Shown: piece by piece, positions 8,164-17,512 of the stretch
How the letters are laid out: every line of letters begins with the position of its first letter
Numbering within the stretch: position 1 is the stretch's first letter
DNA from: Actinopolymorpha cephalotaxi
Lineage (GTDB): Bacteria > Actinomycetota > Actinomycetes > Propionibacteriales > Actinopolymorphaceae
Length of the DNA: 64,000 nucleotides
Direction of reading: 5' to 3'
Assembly (NCBI RefSeq): GCF_013408535.1
Contig: NZ_JACBZA010000001.1
Coordinates: 6,160,850 to 6,224,849, forward strand
Program-made: the position numbers and the translations under genes
The notes under the pieces: generated by a model
Database searches by the model: none
Seen by the model: only the letters and a program-made list of their open reading frames with translations
What the model was told of the DNA's origin: nothing

Positions 8164-9030
8164 GTGAGCAGCCTGCCGTTCCACGTGGAACACGAACACC
8201 CGCACGGCCCTTCGGAGGGCGGTGGCCGCGATCAGGCCGCCGCCCTTCGCGTCGTCTCGTACAACATCCACCACGGGGCGGACACCGCCGATCGGCTCGA
8301 CCTCGCGCGGACCGCCGCGGTGCTCGCGCGTTCCGGGGCCGACCTGATAGGTTTGCAGGAGGTCGACCGGCACTGGTCCGAGCGCAGCGCGTTCGCCGAC
8401 CAGGCGAAGTGGCTGGCGACGACCCTCGGCATGCACGTGGCATACGCCGCCAATCTCGATCTCGATCCGCTTGATCCCGACTCGCTCGGTCCCGACCTTG
8501 ATCCCGACTCGCCCGGTCCCGGGCGGCAGCGTCGGCAGTACGGCCTCGCGGTGCTGTCCCGCTTCCCGATCCTGACGGTGGTGCACGAGCTGCTGCCGCC
8601 TGGTCCGGACTCCGAGCCGGACCTGGAGCCGCGCGGACTGCTGGCCGTCGAGGTCGACGTCGACGGGGAGCGGTTGTGCTTCGCGACCACGCACCTGTCC
8701 GAGGCCGATCCGCGCGCCCGGGAGAGCGAGGCCACCAGGGTCGCAGAGATCCTCGGTGCCGCGCCGCGGCGAACCATCCTCACCGGAGACCTGAACGCCC
8801 AGCCCACCGCGCCGGAGACCAAGCCGCTCACCGGCGTACTCACCGACGCCTGGCCGGACGGGGACGCCGACCCTGACGCGGACCCCGGCCACACGATTCC
8901 GGTCGCCGGCCCGGACCGGCGGATCGACTACGTGCTCGTCTCACCCGACCTGACGGCCGAACGCGCGTGGGTGCTCACCGACGCCGACGCCTCCGACCAC
9001 CTGCCGGTCGTCGCCGACGTACGGCTCTGA
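8164..9030 (+). CDS. Endonuclease/exonuclease/phosphatase family protein, cytoplasmic paralogue
   Basis: The same EEP motifs as the gene before it (SYNIHHGAD, IGLQEVDRHW, FATTHLSEAD, ILTGDLNAQ, RIDYVL, SDHLPVVADV), with long stretches of identity such as VAYAANLDLDP. This indicates a tandem duplication. There is no signal peptide; the N-terminus is a short His-rich tail before the fold, so it probably works in the cytosol. GTG 8164 is taken as start, with GTG 8155 as the alternative. An Asp/Pro-rich insertion near residue 100, encoded by a 27-bp tandem repeat, is absent from the paralogue. Confidence 0.85.
   Translation: MSSLPFHVEHEHPHGPSEGGGRDQAAALRVVSYNIHHGADTADRLDLARTAAVLARSGADLIGLQEVDRHWSERSAFADQAKWLATTLGMHVAYAANLDLDPLDPDSLGPDLDPDSPGPGRQRRQYGLAVLSRFPILTVVHELLPPGPDSEPDLEPRGLLAVEVDVDGERLCFATTHLSEADPRARESEATRVAEILGAAPRRTILTGDLNAQPTAPETKPLTGVLTDAWPDGDADPDADPGHTIPVAGPDRRIDYVLVSPDLTAERAWVLTDADASDHLPVVADVRL
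8470..8523 (+). repeat. 27-bp tandem duplication in coding sequence
   Basis: Units 8470-8496 and 8497-8523 both start CTTGATCCCGACTCG and differ at three positions. They encode the acidic DPDS/LGPD loop inserted in this EEP protein relative to its neighbour. Confidence 0.85.
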
Positions 9031-9062
9031 ACCCGGGTCCGAACCCCGTCTGAACCAGCGAC

Positions 9063-9647
9063 TCAGTCGACCAGGGTTTCCGGCAGCCGGTCCAGGATCT
9101 GCGTCACGGTCTGGTCCGGCGTCTGGTCGGAGGTGTCCAGCCAGAGCCCGAGCCGGGGCGTCTCGAGACGGAGCGCGGCGTCCAGGTCGGCGGCCGTCCA
9201 GCCATCGGCGTACCCCGTCTTGGTCCGGCCGGACTCCCGGCGCTCCACCACCTCCGGCCGGGGCGCGAGGACGACCACGCCCACCGGGCGGGTGGCCAGC
9301 GACTTCACGTACTCCGTCAGGTGCCGTCCGATGATGATGTCCTGGACGACGGCGGTGTAGCCGGCCTCGGCGTAGGCGTCGGCGACCGAGACGGAGATCC
9401 GGTAGCGCAGGCGGAGTTCGGCGTCCATGGCCTCGCCGCCGTCCGGCACGATCGGCGCCGACCCCGACACGATCATCCGGCGGAACACGTCGCCGCGTAC
9501 GTGCGCGGACCGGTCCAGGCGTTCGGCCAGCAACTGCGCCACGGTCGACTTGCCGGCGGCCATGATGCCGGTCACCACGATGACCTTGGGCACGTCGGGC
9601 GCCTCGGGCGCCCTGGGCGATACGGGGTGGGGGACCATCGGGACCAT
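9063..9647 (-). CDS. P-loop AAA/zeta-like small kinase
   Basis: 194 residues from ATG 9647. The Walker A motif is GIMAAGKST near residue 28, preceded by PKVIVVT. A lid-type arginine-rich segment (RRESGRTKTGY) follows VVVLAPRPEVVERR. The fold resembles small ATP-dependent kinases of the chloramphenicol-phosphotransferase, gluconate-kinase or zeta-toxin type. No antitoxin gene is adjacent, so a toxin role is unsupported. It converges on the EEP paralogue with 32 bp between stops. A much longer open frame on this strand continues upstream but overlaps the FAD oxidase and is a shadow. Confidence 0.75.
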   Translation of the reverse strand: MVPMVPHPVSPRAPEAPDVPKVIVVTGIMAAGKSTVAQLLAERLDRSAHVRGDVFRRMIVSGSAPIVPDGGEAMDAELRLRYRISVSVADAYAEAGYTAVVQDIIIGRHLTEYVKSLATRPVGVVVLAPRPEVVERRESGRTKTGYADGWTAADLDAALRLETPRLGLWLDTSDQTPDQTVTQILDRLPETLVD

Positions 9648-9896
9648 CGCCCCATCGTGCCGGGCGGGCGCGCAGCGGTGCACCTGGTTTGGCTGCCGTC
9701 GACCCCGCCCGCCGGCGCCGGCCTGCGGAGCCGGCCCGCTGAGCCGACGGGCCTGCCGCTGCCGGGCCGGACGCCCACGGTGAGAGGGGCGACATACCCG
9801 TGCCACCACGCGTACGCCGATGGTGGGATGCCGGGAGCGGGCGTGCTCGGCGTCCGCGTGCTTCTGTGCTTTCTGCCTTTCCCAAGGGGGCCGGCC

Positions 9897-11333
9897 GTGG
9901 CTGTCGTACGACTGAACTCCTGTGCCGGCGAGCTCGTCGAGGTGCCCGAGGGAGCGGTGGAGCGGTTCGCGGACGACCTGCGCGGCCGCCTCGTCCAGCC
10001 CATAGACCCCGAGTACGACACGGCCCGGTCGGTGTGGAACGGCCTGGTCGACAAGCGGCCCGGGCTGATCGCCCGCTGCGCCGACTCCGGCGACGTCGCC
10101 ACCGCGGTGAACTTCGCCCGCGAGCACGACCTGCTCCTCGCCGTCCGTGGTGGCGGACACAACGTCTCCGGGGTCGCGTCGTGTGACGGCGGCCTGGTCG
10201 TCGACCTGTCCCCGATGAGCGCCGCCCTGACCAATCCGGCCACCGAGATCGTCCGCGCCCAGGGCGGCGTCCGCATCGCCGACCTCGACCAGGCGACGCA
10301 GCCGTTCAACCTGGCCGTCCCGATGGGCGTGGTGAGCGACACCGGTGCGGCCGGCCTCACACTCGGCGGCGGGTTCGGCTGGATGGCCCGCAAGCACGGG
10401 CTGAGCTGCGACAACCTGCTGTCCGCGGAGGTGGTGACCTCCGACGGGGGTACGGTCCGCGCCGGGTCGAAGCCAAGCGAGGACCCGGATCTGCTGTGGG
10501 CGCTGCGCGGAGGCGGCGGCAATTTCGGGATCGTGACGGAGTTCGAGTTCCGTGCGCACCCGGTCGGGCCGGACGTGTTCTGCGCGCTGGTCGTGCACGC
10601 CGGCGCGGACGCGGGCGAGGTGCTGCGGGCGATCCGGTCGTGGAAGGACACGGTCCCGGACGAGGTGGCCTCGATCGCCATCCTGATGGACGGGCCGCCG
10701 ATGGAGGGATTCCCGCAAGAGTACGTCGGCCGGCCGGTGCTGATCCACCTCGCCACGTACGTCGGCGACCCCGACGAGGGCGAGCGCGCGCTGGCCCCGG
10801 CCCGCGCCCTCGGCCGGCCGGTCGCCGACCTCAGCGGGCGACGTACGTACCTCGAACTGCAGCAGTTCCTCGACGACGACTATCCCGCGCACGAGCTCCG
10901 CTACTACTGGAAGTCGCGCTTCCTCACCGGGCTGGACGACATGCTCATCGACACCATCGTCTCGCTCGGAGAAGCCGCGCCGTCACCGCGGTCGAGCATC
11001 GACGTGTGGCCGCTCGGCGGCGCGATGGCGCGGGTGCCGGCCGGCGACACCGCGTTCGGCGACCGGTCGATGCCGTACATGCTGGGCATCGAGGCGAACT
11101 GGGAGCGTCCCGAGGACGACGACGCGAACATCGCCTGGGCGCGTGAGGTGTACGAGCGGACCGGGGCGTACTCCGACGGGCGGGAGTACGTGAACTTCCC
11201 CGGCTTCTACGAGGCGGACGAACTCGCGCGGTCGACGTTCGGCGGCAACTATACGCGCCTGGTCGAGCTGAAGCGGCGCTTCGACCCGCACAACCTCTTC
11301 CGCCTCAACCACAACATCTCCCCGACGGGCTGA
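9897..11333 (+). CDS. FAD-linked oxidase, berberine-bridge-enzyme type
   Basis: 478 residues from GTG 9897, with AAGGGGG at 9884-9890. The PCMH-type FAD domain carries the histidine for 8-alpha covalent attachment in VRGGGHNVSG and the cysteine for 6-S-cysteinyl attachment in LGGGFGWMARKHGLSCDN, so bicovalent FAD is expected. The C-terminal BBE domain ends YTRLVELKRRFDPHNLFRLNHNI. Members oxidise sugars, alkaloids or secondary-metabolite intermediates with oxygen. No signal peptide is present. It is the last chromosomal gene before the tRNA-Ser insertion site. Confidence 0.93.
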   Translation: MAVVRLNSCAGELVEVPEGAVERFADDLRGRLVQPIDPEYDTARSVWNGLVDKRPGLIARCADSGDVATAVNFAREHDLLLAVRGGGHNVSGVASCDGGLVVDLSPMSAALTNPATEIVRAQGGVRIADLDQATQPFNLAVPMGVVSDTGAAGLTLGGGFGWMARKHGLSCDNLLSAEVVTSDGGTVRAGSKPSEDPDLLWALRGGGGNFGIVTEFEFRAHPVGPDVFCALVVHAGADAGEVLRAIRSWKDTVPDEVASIAILMDGPPMEGFPQEYVGRPVLIHLATYVGDPDEGERALAPARALGRPVADLSGRRTYLELQQFLDDDYPAHELRYYWKSRFLTGLDDMLIDTIVSLGEAAPSPRSSIDVWPLGGAMARVPAGDTAFGDRSMPYMLGIEANWERPEDDDANIAWAREVYERTGAYSDGREYVNFPGFYEADELARSTFGGNYTRLVELKRRFDPHNLFRLNHNISPTG

Positions 11334-11423
11334 AGCCGCGCTTCGGTCCCACGCATCCCGGTCACCGCTCTGTGCCAGGGGTGGGACGGGTTGTCGTACC
11401 TGGATGGGACAATGGTCGGCGTT

Positions 11424-11447
11424 GCCCTCGAGCCTGGCCTCGAGGGC
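11424..11447. terminator. 9-bp stem hairpin before tRNA-Ser
   Basis: GCCCTCGAG (11424-11432) pairs perfectly with CTCGAGGGC (11439-11447) over a 6-base loop. It sits 90 bp after the FAD oxidase stop and 81 bp before the tRNA, so it probably ends the oxidase transcript. There is no U-tract. Confidence 0.6.
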
Positions 11448-11528
11448 TGATCTGCGGGGGTTTCACCGGGGTGGGGTCTGGCCGTTCGTACGGCTGTCGG
11501 CCCGGACCCGGTGTCGTGCCGCAGGTCG

Positions 11529-11620
11529 GGAGGGCTCGCATAGTGGCCTAGTGCGGCGGTCTTGAAAATCGCTAAGGCAGGACCCACCTGTCTTCATGGG
11601 TTCGAATCCCATGCCCTCCG
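11529..11620 (+). tRNA. tRNA-Ser (anticodon TGA)
   Basis: The acceptor GGAGGGC (11529-11535) pairs with GCCCTCC (11613-11619), with discriminator G at 11620. The anticodon stem GCGGT/ATCGC holds the loop CTTGAAA, giving anticodon TGA. A long variable arm (class II) and a T-arm with loop TTCGAAT complete it. CCA is not encoded. The 3' part is the insertion site for the islands to the right. Confidence 0.93.
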
Positions 11621-11621
11621 C
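11561..11621 (+). repeat. attL: 61-bp att core inside tRNA-Ser 3' part
   Basis: These 61 bases, from the anticodon loop to one base past the discriminator, recur as direct repeats at 20006-20066 and 49578-49638. The copies have only one difference in the core (T to C at 11569). The order of intact tRNA then repeated 3' ends is the classic footprint of site-specific integration at a tRNA gene. Confidence 0.88.
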
Positions 11622-11917
11622 CCTGACCTGGTTCTTAGCCGCTCTGACCTGCGGAAACGTGGTTCTGGGACGTCTTCTGGATCATGCTCGGTTGGGCTCG
11701 GTGTGGCTTGCTCTGTCCGGCCAGATCTCGGCGTTTGCGGGCCATACGCGGGCCAGGATCGGGCGCCTGGTCGTCACTCAATCCGAGTTCTGGATACGCC
11801 AAGTGCGGCTCCGGCGAGGGCGTGGCGGCGTGGCGCTTCATTTTGGCTGGCGGCTCGCTTTCCACCGCCCAAAAGTGAGCTGCGGCCAGGGTAGAAGCCA
11901 GGGGGGTGGGTGCTCGG
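11622..11917. other. Non-coding flank after tRNA-Ser
   Basis: I see no convincing gene in this stretch. Its first 100 bases (CTGACCTGCGGAAACGTGG and what follows) resemble the DNA after the att remnant at 29548 and, more distantly, after the third att repeat at 49638. It may therefore be island-end or old chromosome-flank sequence. Confidence 0.5.
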
Positions 11918-13927
11918 TCAGCGCTTCGGAACCTGCCAGGCGATCAGCTCAGCGTCACGAGCGAAGATCAGCTCGCCGGCGTTGTAGACCATGCGCAACG
12001 CCGGCTGGTCGAGCAGCGGCCGCCAGGTCTGCTTGTTGGTGTCGACGAGCACGACCTTTGTCCCGCCCACCAGGGCATAGAGCGTCGTGCGGGTGTCGTC
12101 GAGTGCGAGCTGAGCCGCCGCCGAATGGCCGGCGAACGTGTCGAACGTACGGATCGTTCGTCCGGTCGCAGGGTCGAGCTCAAGCACGTCGCCGTCGACG
12201 ACCGCCCACAGCCGGTTGCGGGAGTCGACGGCGACGGCCGAGATCGTCTTCACCGTCGCGGACGGGTTGACCTCCCACAGCTTGCGGTTGCGGAACACGT
12301 CGTACGCGAAGATCGTCGCGCTCTCCTGGGTCGGTGGCGTCGTCGACAGCCCACCGGCGACGGACGTCGCCCCGTACACGATGCCGTGCTTGCCGGCGGT
12401 CATCGCGGTGATGCCCTCGTCGGTCACGAAGTCGTCGATGATCCGGTCGACTTTGCCTGTCCGCGCGTCGATGACCGACAATGATCCGCCCAATGTGTCG
12501 CCGGACGGGGTCGACCCGGACACGATCTTGCCGGGCACCTCGGTTAGTCCCTGCGGGCGGCTCTGTACGTGCGACTCGAGGTCGAGCAGCTTGACCGGGT
12601 TCTCCGTGCCCTGCGGCGCCTCGTCGGAGTACTCCGAGCTGTACCACGGCTTCGCCTCGTCGTAGCGGTAGATCCGGGCGGACGGGTACGCGCCGATGAC
12701 CAGGCCGCGGCCTGTCGGCATGAGCGACTCGACCTGGCTGAACCGGTTGTACGTTGTCTTGCCGTCGGCCGTCGACACGGTCGCGACGCCGCCCTGCAGG
12801 AACCCGCCGGCGTAAACCGTTCCGGGTGCGCCCGACGCGAGCGCGAGCACGGGAGTCGGCTGCCCGGCGACGGTCGTCCGCAGTGTCGACGACTGTCCGG
12901 TCGAGGTGTCGTGGCGGAACATCAGACCGCGCCAGAACAGGCCGACGACCGCGTCGCCGTCCCAGCCGATGCCGCGGGTGTTGACGACGCGCCCGTACGC
13001 CTTCAACCCGGTGCGCTGCTGCGCGTGGGTGGTCGGGTCGTACGCGATGAGCTCCGACGACCCGACCTCGAACTGGCGGAAGAACCAGACGCGGCCGTCG
13101 GAGCCGGGCGGCGTGACGTCCAGGCCGGCGGCGCTCTCGACAGTGTCGGTCCAGGACCCGGTCGTGACGTCGTAGACGCGCAGTGGGCCGGGGCCCGTCT
13201 GCTCGCGTGCGTAGAGGAAGTCGCCGTATGCGCGGAGGTCGTTGACGACCTTGCTCGTCGGGTCGCCGATGCCGGGCGGCATTGGCAGTTGACGCTTCGC
13301 GCCGGTCGCCGGGTCGAGCTCTGTGACGATCCACGACGCGAGCGCGCCGGCGTAGACCTTGCCGTGGGAGTAGGCGATGCTCTTCACGTACGTCTGACCC
13401 GGCACCATCGTGCCGAAGTCGCGGAACGTCTTCGTGGTGGGACTCCAGCTGAACACCTTGCCGCCCGGCGAGGTGCCTCCGTACACCGTGCCGTCGGGGG
13501 CGACGACGATGTTCCACACGTATGCCTCGCCGCCGATCGGCACGCCGAGGTCCTCGGCCTGCGTCGCGCCGGGCGCGAGCCGGTACAGCCGTCCGGTGCC
13601 GTACGTACCCACGTACACCGAGCCGTCGGGTGCCTGCTCGACGCCGTAGGCGCCGCTCGCTCCCGTCAGCGGAACGGACAGCAGTGGAGCGCCCGTCGTC
13701 GTGTCGACGGCGTTGAGGTACGCGGGCGTGCCGGACACGGCGGACCAGATCACCCGGCGTCCGTCCGGCAGCGAACCCACGGTGCCGCCGATCATGAGCA
13801 CGTCCCGCAATGGGATCCCCAGCGACCGCGGGCCAACCGGAGCGGGTGGCGCGGCCACCGCGCCGGTGGACGTGAGCACGGCCGCGACGAGCGCGACCAG
13901 AACGAGCAGAGTTTTGCCTTGCCGCAC
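11918..13927 (-). CDS. Secreted beta-propeller repeat protein
   Basis: 669 residues from GTG 13927, preceded by AGAGGA. A Sec signal peptide (KTLLVLVALVAAVLTSTGAVA) is followed by repeated propeller blades with motifs such as APDGTVYGGTSPGGKVFSWSP and SPGGKVF-like turns, and DPATG turns ending strands. The blade pattern resembles PQQ/WD40-like or SMP-30-like propellers. No catalytic residues are recognisable. It is a distant paralogue of the divergent gene starting at 15084, sharing GTVYGGTS/GVFYFGTT and the GGR-x-FSWDPTT pattern. It lies 19 bp downstream of a secreted-protein pseudogene on the same strand, so the two were probably cotranscribed. Confidence 0.78.
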   Translation of the reverse strand: MRQGKTLLVLVALVAAVLTSTGAVAAPPAPVGPRSLGIPLRDVLMIGGTVGSLPDGRRVIWSAVSGTPAYLNAVDTTTGAPLLSVPLTGASGAYGVEQAPDGSVYVGTYGTGRLYRLAPGATQAEDLGVPIGGEAYVWNIVVAPDGTVYGGTSPGGKVFSWSPTTKTFRDFGTMVPGQTYVKSIAYSHGKVYAGALASWIVTELDPATGAKRQLPMPPGIGDPTSKVVNDLRAYGDFLYAREQTGPGPLRVYDVTTGSWTDTVESAAGLDVTPPGSDGRVWFFRQFEVGSSELIAYDPTTHAQQRTGLKAYGRVVNTRGIGWDGDAVVGLFWRGLMFRHDTSTGQSSTLRTTVAGQPTPVLALASGAPGTVYAGGFLQGGVATVSTADGKTTYNRFSQVESLMPTGRGLVIGAYPSARIYRYDEAKPWYSSEYSDEAPQGTENPVKLLDLESHVQSRPQGLTEVPGKIVSGSTPSGDTLGGSLSVIDARTGKVDRIIDDFVTDEGITAMTAGKHGIVYGATSVAGGLSTTPPTQESATIFAYDVFRNRKLWEVNPSATVKTISAVAVDSRNRLWAVVDGDVLELDPATGRTIRTFDTFAGHSAAAQLALDDTRTTLYALVGGTKVVLVDTNKQTWRPLLDQPALRMVYNAGELIFARDAELIAWQVPKR

Positions 13928-13946
13928 GGGGAATCCTCTCCCGGGG

Positions 13947-14924
13947 TCAACGAGGGACAGCGAACATGTGCGTCATGACCGAGGTATGCGTGCCGCTACC
14001 GTCGGCGTCTGGCAACGGGCTTGTCTCACCCTGGATCGAGCCGACCGCCCCCGACACGTACTCGGCCTTGACGTACGCGTACAGGCGCCGGCAGCCGGGT
14101 GCGAGATCGAGCGAGGTGTACATCGGAACGGCCTTGTGGTGCGTCTGTTTCAGTACCGACACGACGCTTTGCGCTGCCGTTGCCGACTTGCAGACGGTGT
14201 CGCCGTTCATCTGGTTGACGAAGAGCGTGAACTTGGCGTTGGACCGGTCCGAGGAGTGCCCGCAGGTAGCCGCGTCAAAGGGGTAGCACGCCATGAACTC
14301 GACGTCGGCGATCACGTCCACCTTCGTCTGGCTCGCCGTGAGCGTGCGATCCAGAACCGGGATACGGGCGATCGAGGACACAGGAGTGTTCCCGTTCGGC
14401 AACGAGGTCTGCATGGCGAGGCTGTTGACGTCCTCGCCGACGGAGGGATCGGCGAACCTGAGCTCACCTTCGACCGTGATCGCCGAGGTCAGCTCCGACA
14501 GCGAGTGACCGCGGTAGTAGACCCTGCAGACCATCGATCCGGTCGAGGTGGCCGAGACGAGGAATCGGGTGACGATGGTGATGTTCACTCGGTCGGTGTT
14601 GGCGCTGCCGGCGGGGTCGATGTTCTCGCCCATCACCACGTTGCTGGCACCGGCTCCGGAGCAGAGCACCTCGTTGTCGACGAGCGTGACCTGCTCCGCG
14701 GCGGACGCCTTCATGGACGAGTAGACGTAGGCGGTCTGGCCTGCCTGCATGGGAACGTCGACAGTGCCGAGCAACTAGACCTTGACCCCGCCGGCGGCGG
14801 GAATACCGGTGACCCGCTGCGGGCCGTAGCTCATCGCGCCGGCCGCCTGGGCTGGCGGGACCAAGCCCGCGACGAGCAGCACGGTGAGGGTCGTGAGGGC
14901 CAAGGCGTTCCGGATGGAAGTCAT
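13947..14924 (-). pseudogene. Secreted protein of unknown family, interrupted by one in-frame TAG
   Basis: The frame from ATG 14924 (AGGAGG just upstream) gives a good signal peptide (LTTLTVLLVAGLVPPAQAA) and 49 codons, then TAG at 14775-14777. The same frame then runs open for 275 more codons to a stop at 13947. The context is GVKV*LLGT, with no frameshift. The body has four or more cysteines (VLCSG, VCRVYY, ACYPFDAATCGH, TVCKS) and looks like a beta-rich extracellular domain; I do not recognise its family. Without readthrough the mature part would lack its export signal. Re-initiation at the TTG right after the TAG is conceivable. Confidence 0.7.
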
Positions 14925-15083
14925 CGCGCCTCCTGTTACGGACGGGGCCGTAACTGAGAGAGTAAGCGCCCCTCGGTCCCGCGTCCATAAAAGGTCCGCA
15001 CCAGTTATGGGCATTGCCGGTGACGGCCGCACGACACGTGTTTACGGTCACGACCACAAGACCCCGAGGTGGAGGGCACGAGT

Positions 15084-17159
15084 ATGCGAACCCGACCCTG
15101 GCACCGGTTGTTGATCGCAGGACTGGCCCTCGTCGCCGGTCTGTCGGTGACGGCCGCCGTCACACCGACCACGCCGCAGTGGTGGAACCGCGGCACGATC
15201 CCCCTGTACGCCGCGACCGCGGCGGGTGGGGAGACCGCGCGGATGCCGGACGGCACCGTCCGCACGTACCAGGCGTTCAGCGGCAAGCCCGCATACCTCG
15301 CCGAGTTCGACACGCTCACCAAGCGCGTCATGCGCATGCTGCCGCTGTATGTTCCCGGGGATCCCTCCGGCGAGGTGCCGGCCGACCTCGGCGCGCAGGG
15401 CGCGTGGGGCGTGTCGATCGACAAGCGCGGCACGGTGTACGTGAGCACGTACGGCTACGGTCACGTGTACCGCCTGCCCTGGCGGGCGGACGCGGTCGAG
15501 GACCTCGGCCGCCCGTCGCCGCGGACGAGTTTCACCTGGGAGGGCGACACCGACGAGCGGGGCGTCTTCTACTTCGGGACCACCGAGGGCTTCGGCCCCG
15601 CTCCGCTGCCTGGTGGGCGGCTGTTCTCCTGGGACCCGACGACGCGGAAGTACCGCGACTACGGCGACTTCGGGTCGAAGTATCTTTTCGTCCGGTCGGT
15701 CGAGGCGAGCGGCGGGAAGATCTACGCCGGTCTCGGGCAGACCACCGCGCTCTACCAGGTGGACCCGAGGACCGGCGATCGGGTCGAGATCCCGCCGCCG
15801 CCGGGGATGCCGACGGACAAGTACACCTACCAGATGGAGGACGAGGCCGGCTACCTGTACGTGCTGTTCGCGGGCGGCACGACTGCTCAGGTCGGCTGGG
15901 TGCTGGACCTGAAGACCCTGAAGTGGAAGTACGAGATTCCCGGCTACATGGGGCAGACGATCTCCCAGGCCGACGAGCAGGGACGGGTCTACCTGATCGT
16001 CAATAGCGAGTTGACACTGTTCGATCCTCGGAAGGGCACCCTGACGCCGACCGGGTTCCAGGGTGGAGCCGAGCAGGCCGACAAGGGCGGTCTCGGTGCC
16101 GGAAAGGGGGTCGCGCGGGCGGTCGACAAGCGGGTCGGTCACGAGCTGATCTACGGCGCGACCGGCAGCGCTGACATGTGGACGTACGACCCGGCCACGA
16201 AGGAGACCACGTTCGATCGCGCCGACGGGCTGGTCGGGACGCCGACCCCACCGCGCTCGTTGGCGAAGGGCCCGGACGGGCGCATCTACGCCGGCGGCTA
16301 CTTCCAGGGCGGGCTGGTGGCGTACGACCCCGCGACCACGAAGTGGACCGAGTACGACTTCAGGCACCAGATCGAGGGCATGGGCGCCCACAACGGCAAG
16401 ATGTACTTCGGCGTCTATGCGAACGCGGAGCTGTGGGAGTACGACCCGGCCCTGCCGTTCGGTGACTCGAACCCGAAGAAGCTCTTCGACCTCAAGGACA
16501 AGGGGCAGGAACGCCCGTGGACCGTCGTGAGCGCGGGTCCGTACGTCGCGATCGGCACCTCACCGAAGAACACCCAGGACAACGGTGCCCTGACGCTGTA
16601 CGACCCCGCGACCGGGGAGCGGCGGACCTGGAACTCCGGCCTGGTCGAGGGCGCGAACCAGATCTCGGCGCTGACCTACCGCGACGGGATCATCTACGGC
16701 GGTTCGCTCGGCTGCTGCAACCCCTCGGACAACTCCAAGCATCCGGGCCAGGTGTTCGCGATGGACGCCGCGTCTGGTCGCGTGTTGTGGAGGTCGACGC
16801 CGCTGCCGGACGAGCAGGGCGTGAACGGGCTGACGTTCGACGGGCAGGGCCGGCTGTTCGGCATGACGTACGGGACCGTGTTCGAGATCTCGCCGACCGA
16901 CGGCTCGCTGATCCGTTCCGAGAAGGAGTTCGACTACCCCTGGTCGACGGTGACGGGCTTCCAGCCGCGGGCGGTGAACATGGAGTACGACCCGGGCGAC
17001 GGCGCGATCTACGCGACCAACGGCCGGACCCGGCGGATCGACCCGGACACGCTGGTCGACGTGGGCCCGAACTACGTGGCCGGGTTCGCCGCGATCTCAC
17101 CGGGACCGAACAAGTTCTACGTGCAGAACGGCCTACTCCTCGAGGTCAAGTGGTACTGA
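15084..17159 (+). CDS. Secreted beta-propeller repeat protein (paralogue)
   Basis: 691 residues from ATG 15084, with GGAGGG at 15071-15076; an in-frame GTG at 15069 lies too close to that site. The signal peptide is RLLIAGLALVAGLSVTAA. Blades carry GGRLFSWDPTTRKYRDYGDF, GRIYAGGYFQGGLVAYDP and similar repeats closely matching those of the 11918-13927 protein. A short CCNPSDN segment is a possible disulfide. It is divergent from the interrupted secreted-protein gene, so the two propellers flank a shared regulatory gap (14925-15083). The role is likely extracellular binding or lyase activity on glycans, but no active site can be assigned. Confidence 0.78.
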   Translation: MRTRPWHRLLIAGLALVAGLSVTAAVTPTTPQWWNRGTIPLYAATAAGGETARMPDGTVRTYQAFSGKPAYLAEFDTLTKRVMRMLPLYVPGDPSGEVPADLGAQGAWGVSIDKRGTVYVSTYGYGHVYRLPWRADAVEDLGRPSPRTSFTWEGDTDERGVFYFGTTEGFGPAPLPGGRLFSWDPTTRKYRDYGDFGSKYLFVRSVEASGGKIYAGLGQTTALYQVDPRTGDRVEIPPPPGMPTDKYTYQMEDEAGYLYVLFAGGTTAQVGWVLDLKTLKWKYEIPGYMGQTISQADEQGRVYLIVNSELTLFDPRKGTLTPTGFQGGAEQADKGGLGAGKGVARAVDKRVGHELIYGATGSADMWTYDPATKETTFDRADGLVGTPTPPRSLAKGPDGRIYAGGYFQGGLVAYDPATTKWTEYDFRHQIEGMGAHNGKMYFGVYANAELWEYDPALPFGDSNPKKLFDLKDKGQERPWTVVSAGPYVAIGTSPKNTQDNGALTLYDPATGERRTWNSGLVEGANQISALTYRDGIIYGGSLGCCNPSDNSKHPGQVFAMDAASGRVLWRSTPLPDEQGVNGLTFDGQGRLFGMTYGTVFEISPTDGSLIRSEKEFDYPWSTVTGFQPRAVNMEYDPGDGAIYATNGRTRRIDPDTLVDVGPNYVAGFAAISPGPNKFYVQNGLLLEVKWY

Positions 17160-17512
17160 GCTCACAGCGACAGCAACAAGACGCAGCCGACCGGCAGGAG
17201 TCAACGGAGCGCTAGCGTGGGAACGAGGGGTAGATCCCTTTCCGTGAACAGAACGGTTGGTCGCACTTCCATCCTGCCGCCAGGCGATCTACCCCTCCCT
17301 CACACTCCGCCACCAACCCTCATGAGCCGCAACAACCAGGCATGACGTGTTGGCCCTGTGCCCTGTGTCACCTGATGCTTGACGGTGGTGGGCCAATGAC
17401 AGTCACCATCAGACATCTCGCTGCGCCACTTTGCCATTGCTGAGCGTTCGGCTGCGGACCGAAACTCGCTGCACGGCCGGATATACCGATGCCTCAGCCA
17501 ACGCAGGTTCCA
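17160..17512. other. Intergenic stretch with a 12-bp inverted repeat
   Basis: No gene is visible. GAGGGGTAGATC (17225-17236) is repeated perfectly in inverse as GATCTACCCCTC (17286-17297), leaving 49 bases between. It lies 65 bp after the propeller stop and could form a long hairpin at the transcript end. Confidence 0.55.

Noticed and set aside
9063-9647. Zeta-type toxin of a toxin-antitoxin pair
   Set aside because: No small antitoxin gene lies next to it, and the Walker A motif alone fits many small kinases.
9648-10892. A long upstream extension of the P-loop kinase gene
   Set aside because: The extension overlaps the FAD oxidase, has no kinase-family similarity, and a normal start exists at 9647.
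14775-14777. Genome-wide reassignment of TAG to an amino acid
   Set aside because: Several clearly intact genes end in TAG with the next gene starting right after, for example dppD at 40171 and the gene ending at 21618. No suppressor tRNA is in the window. Single nonsense mutations remain the simpler explanation.
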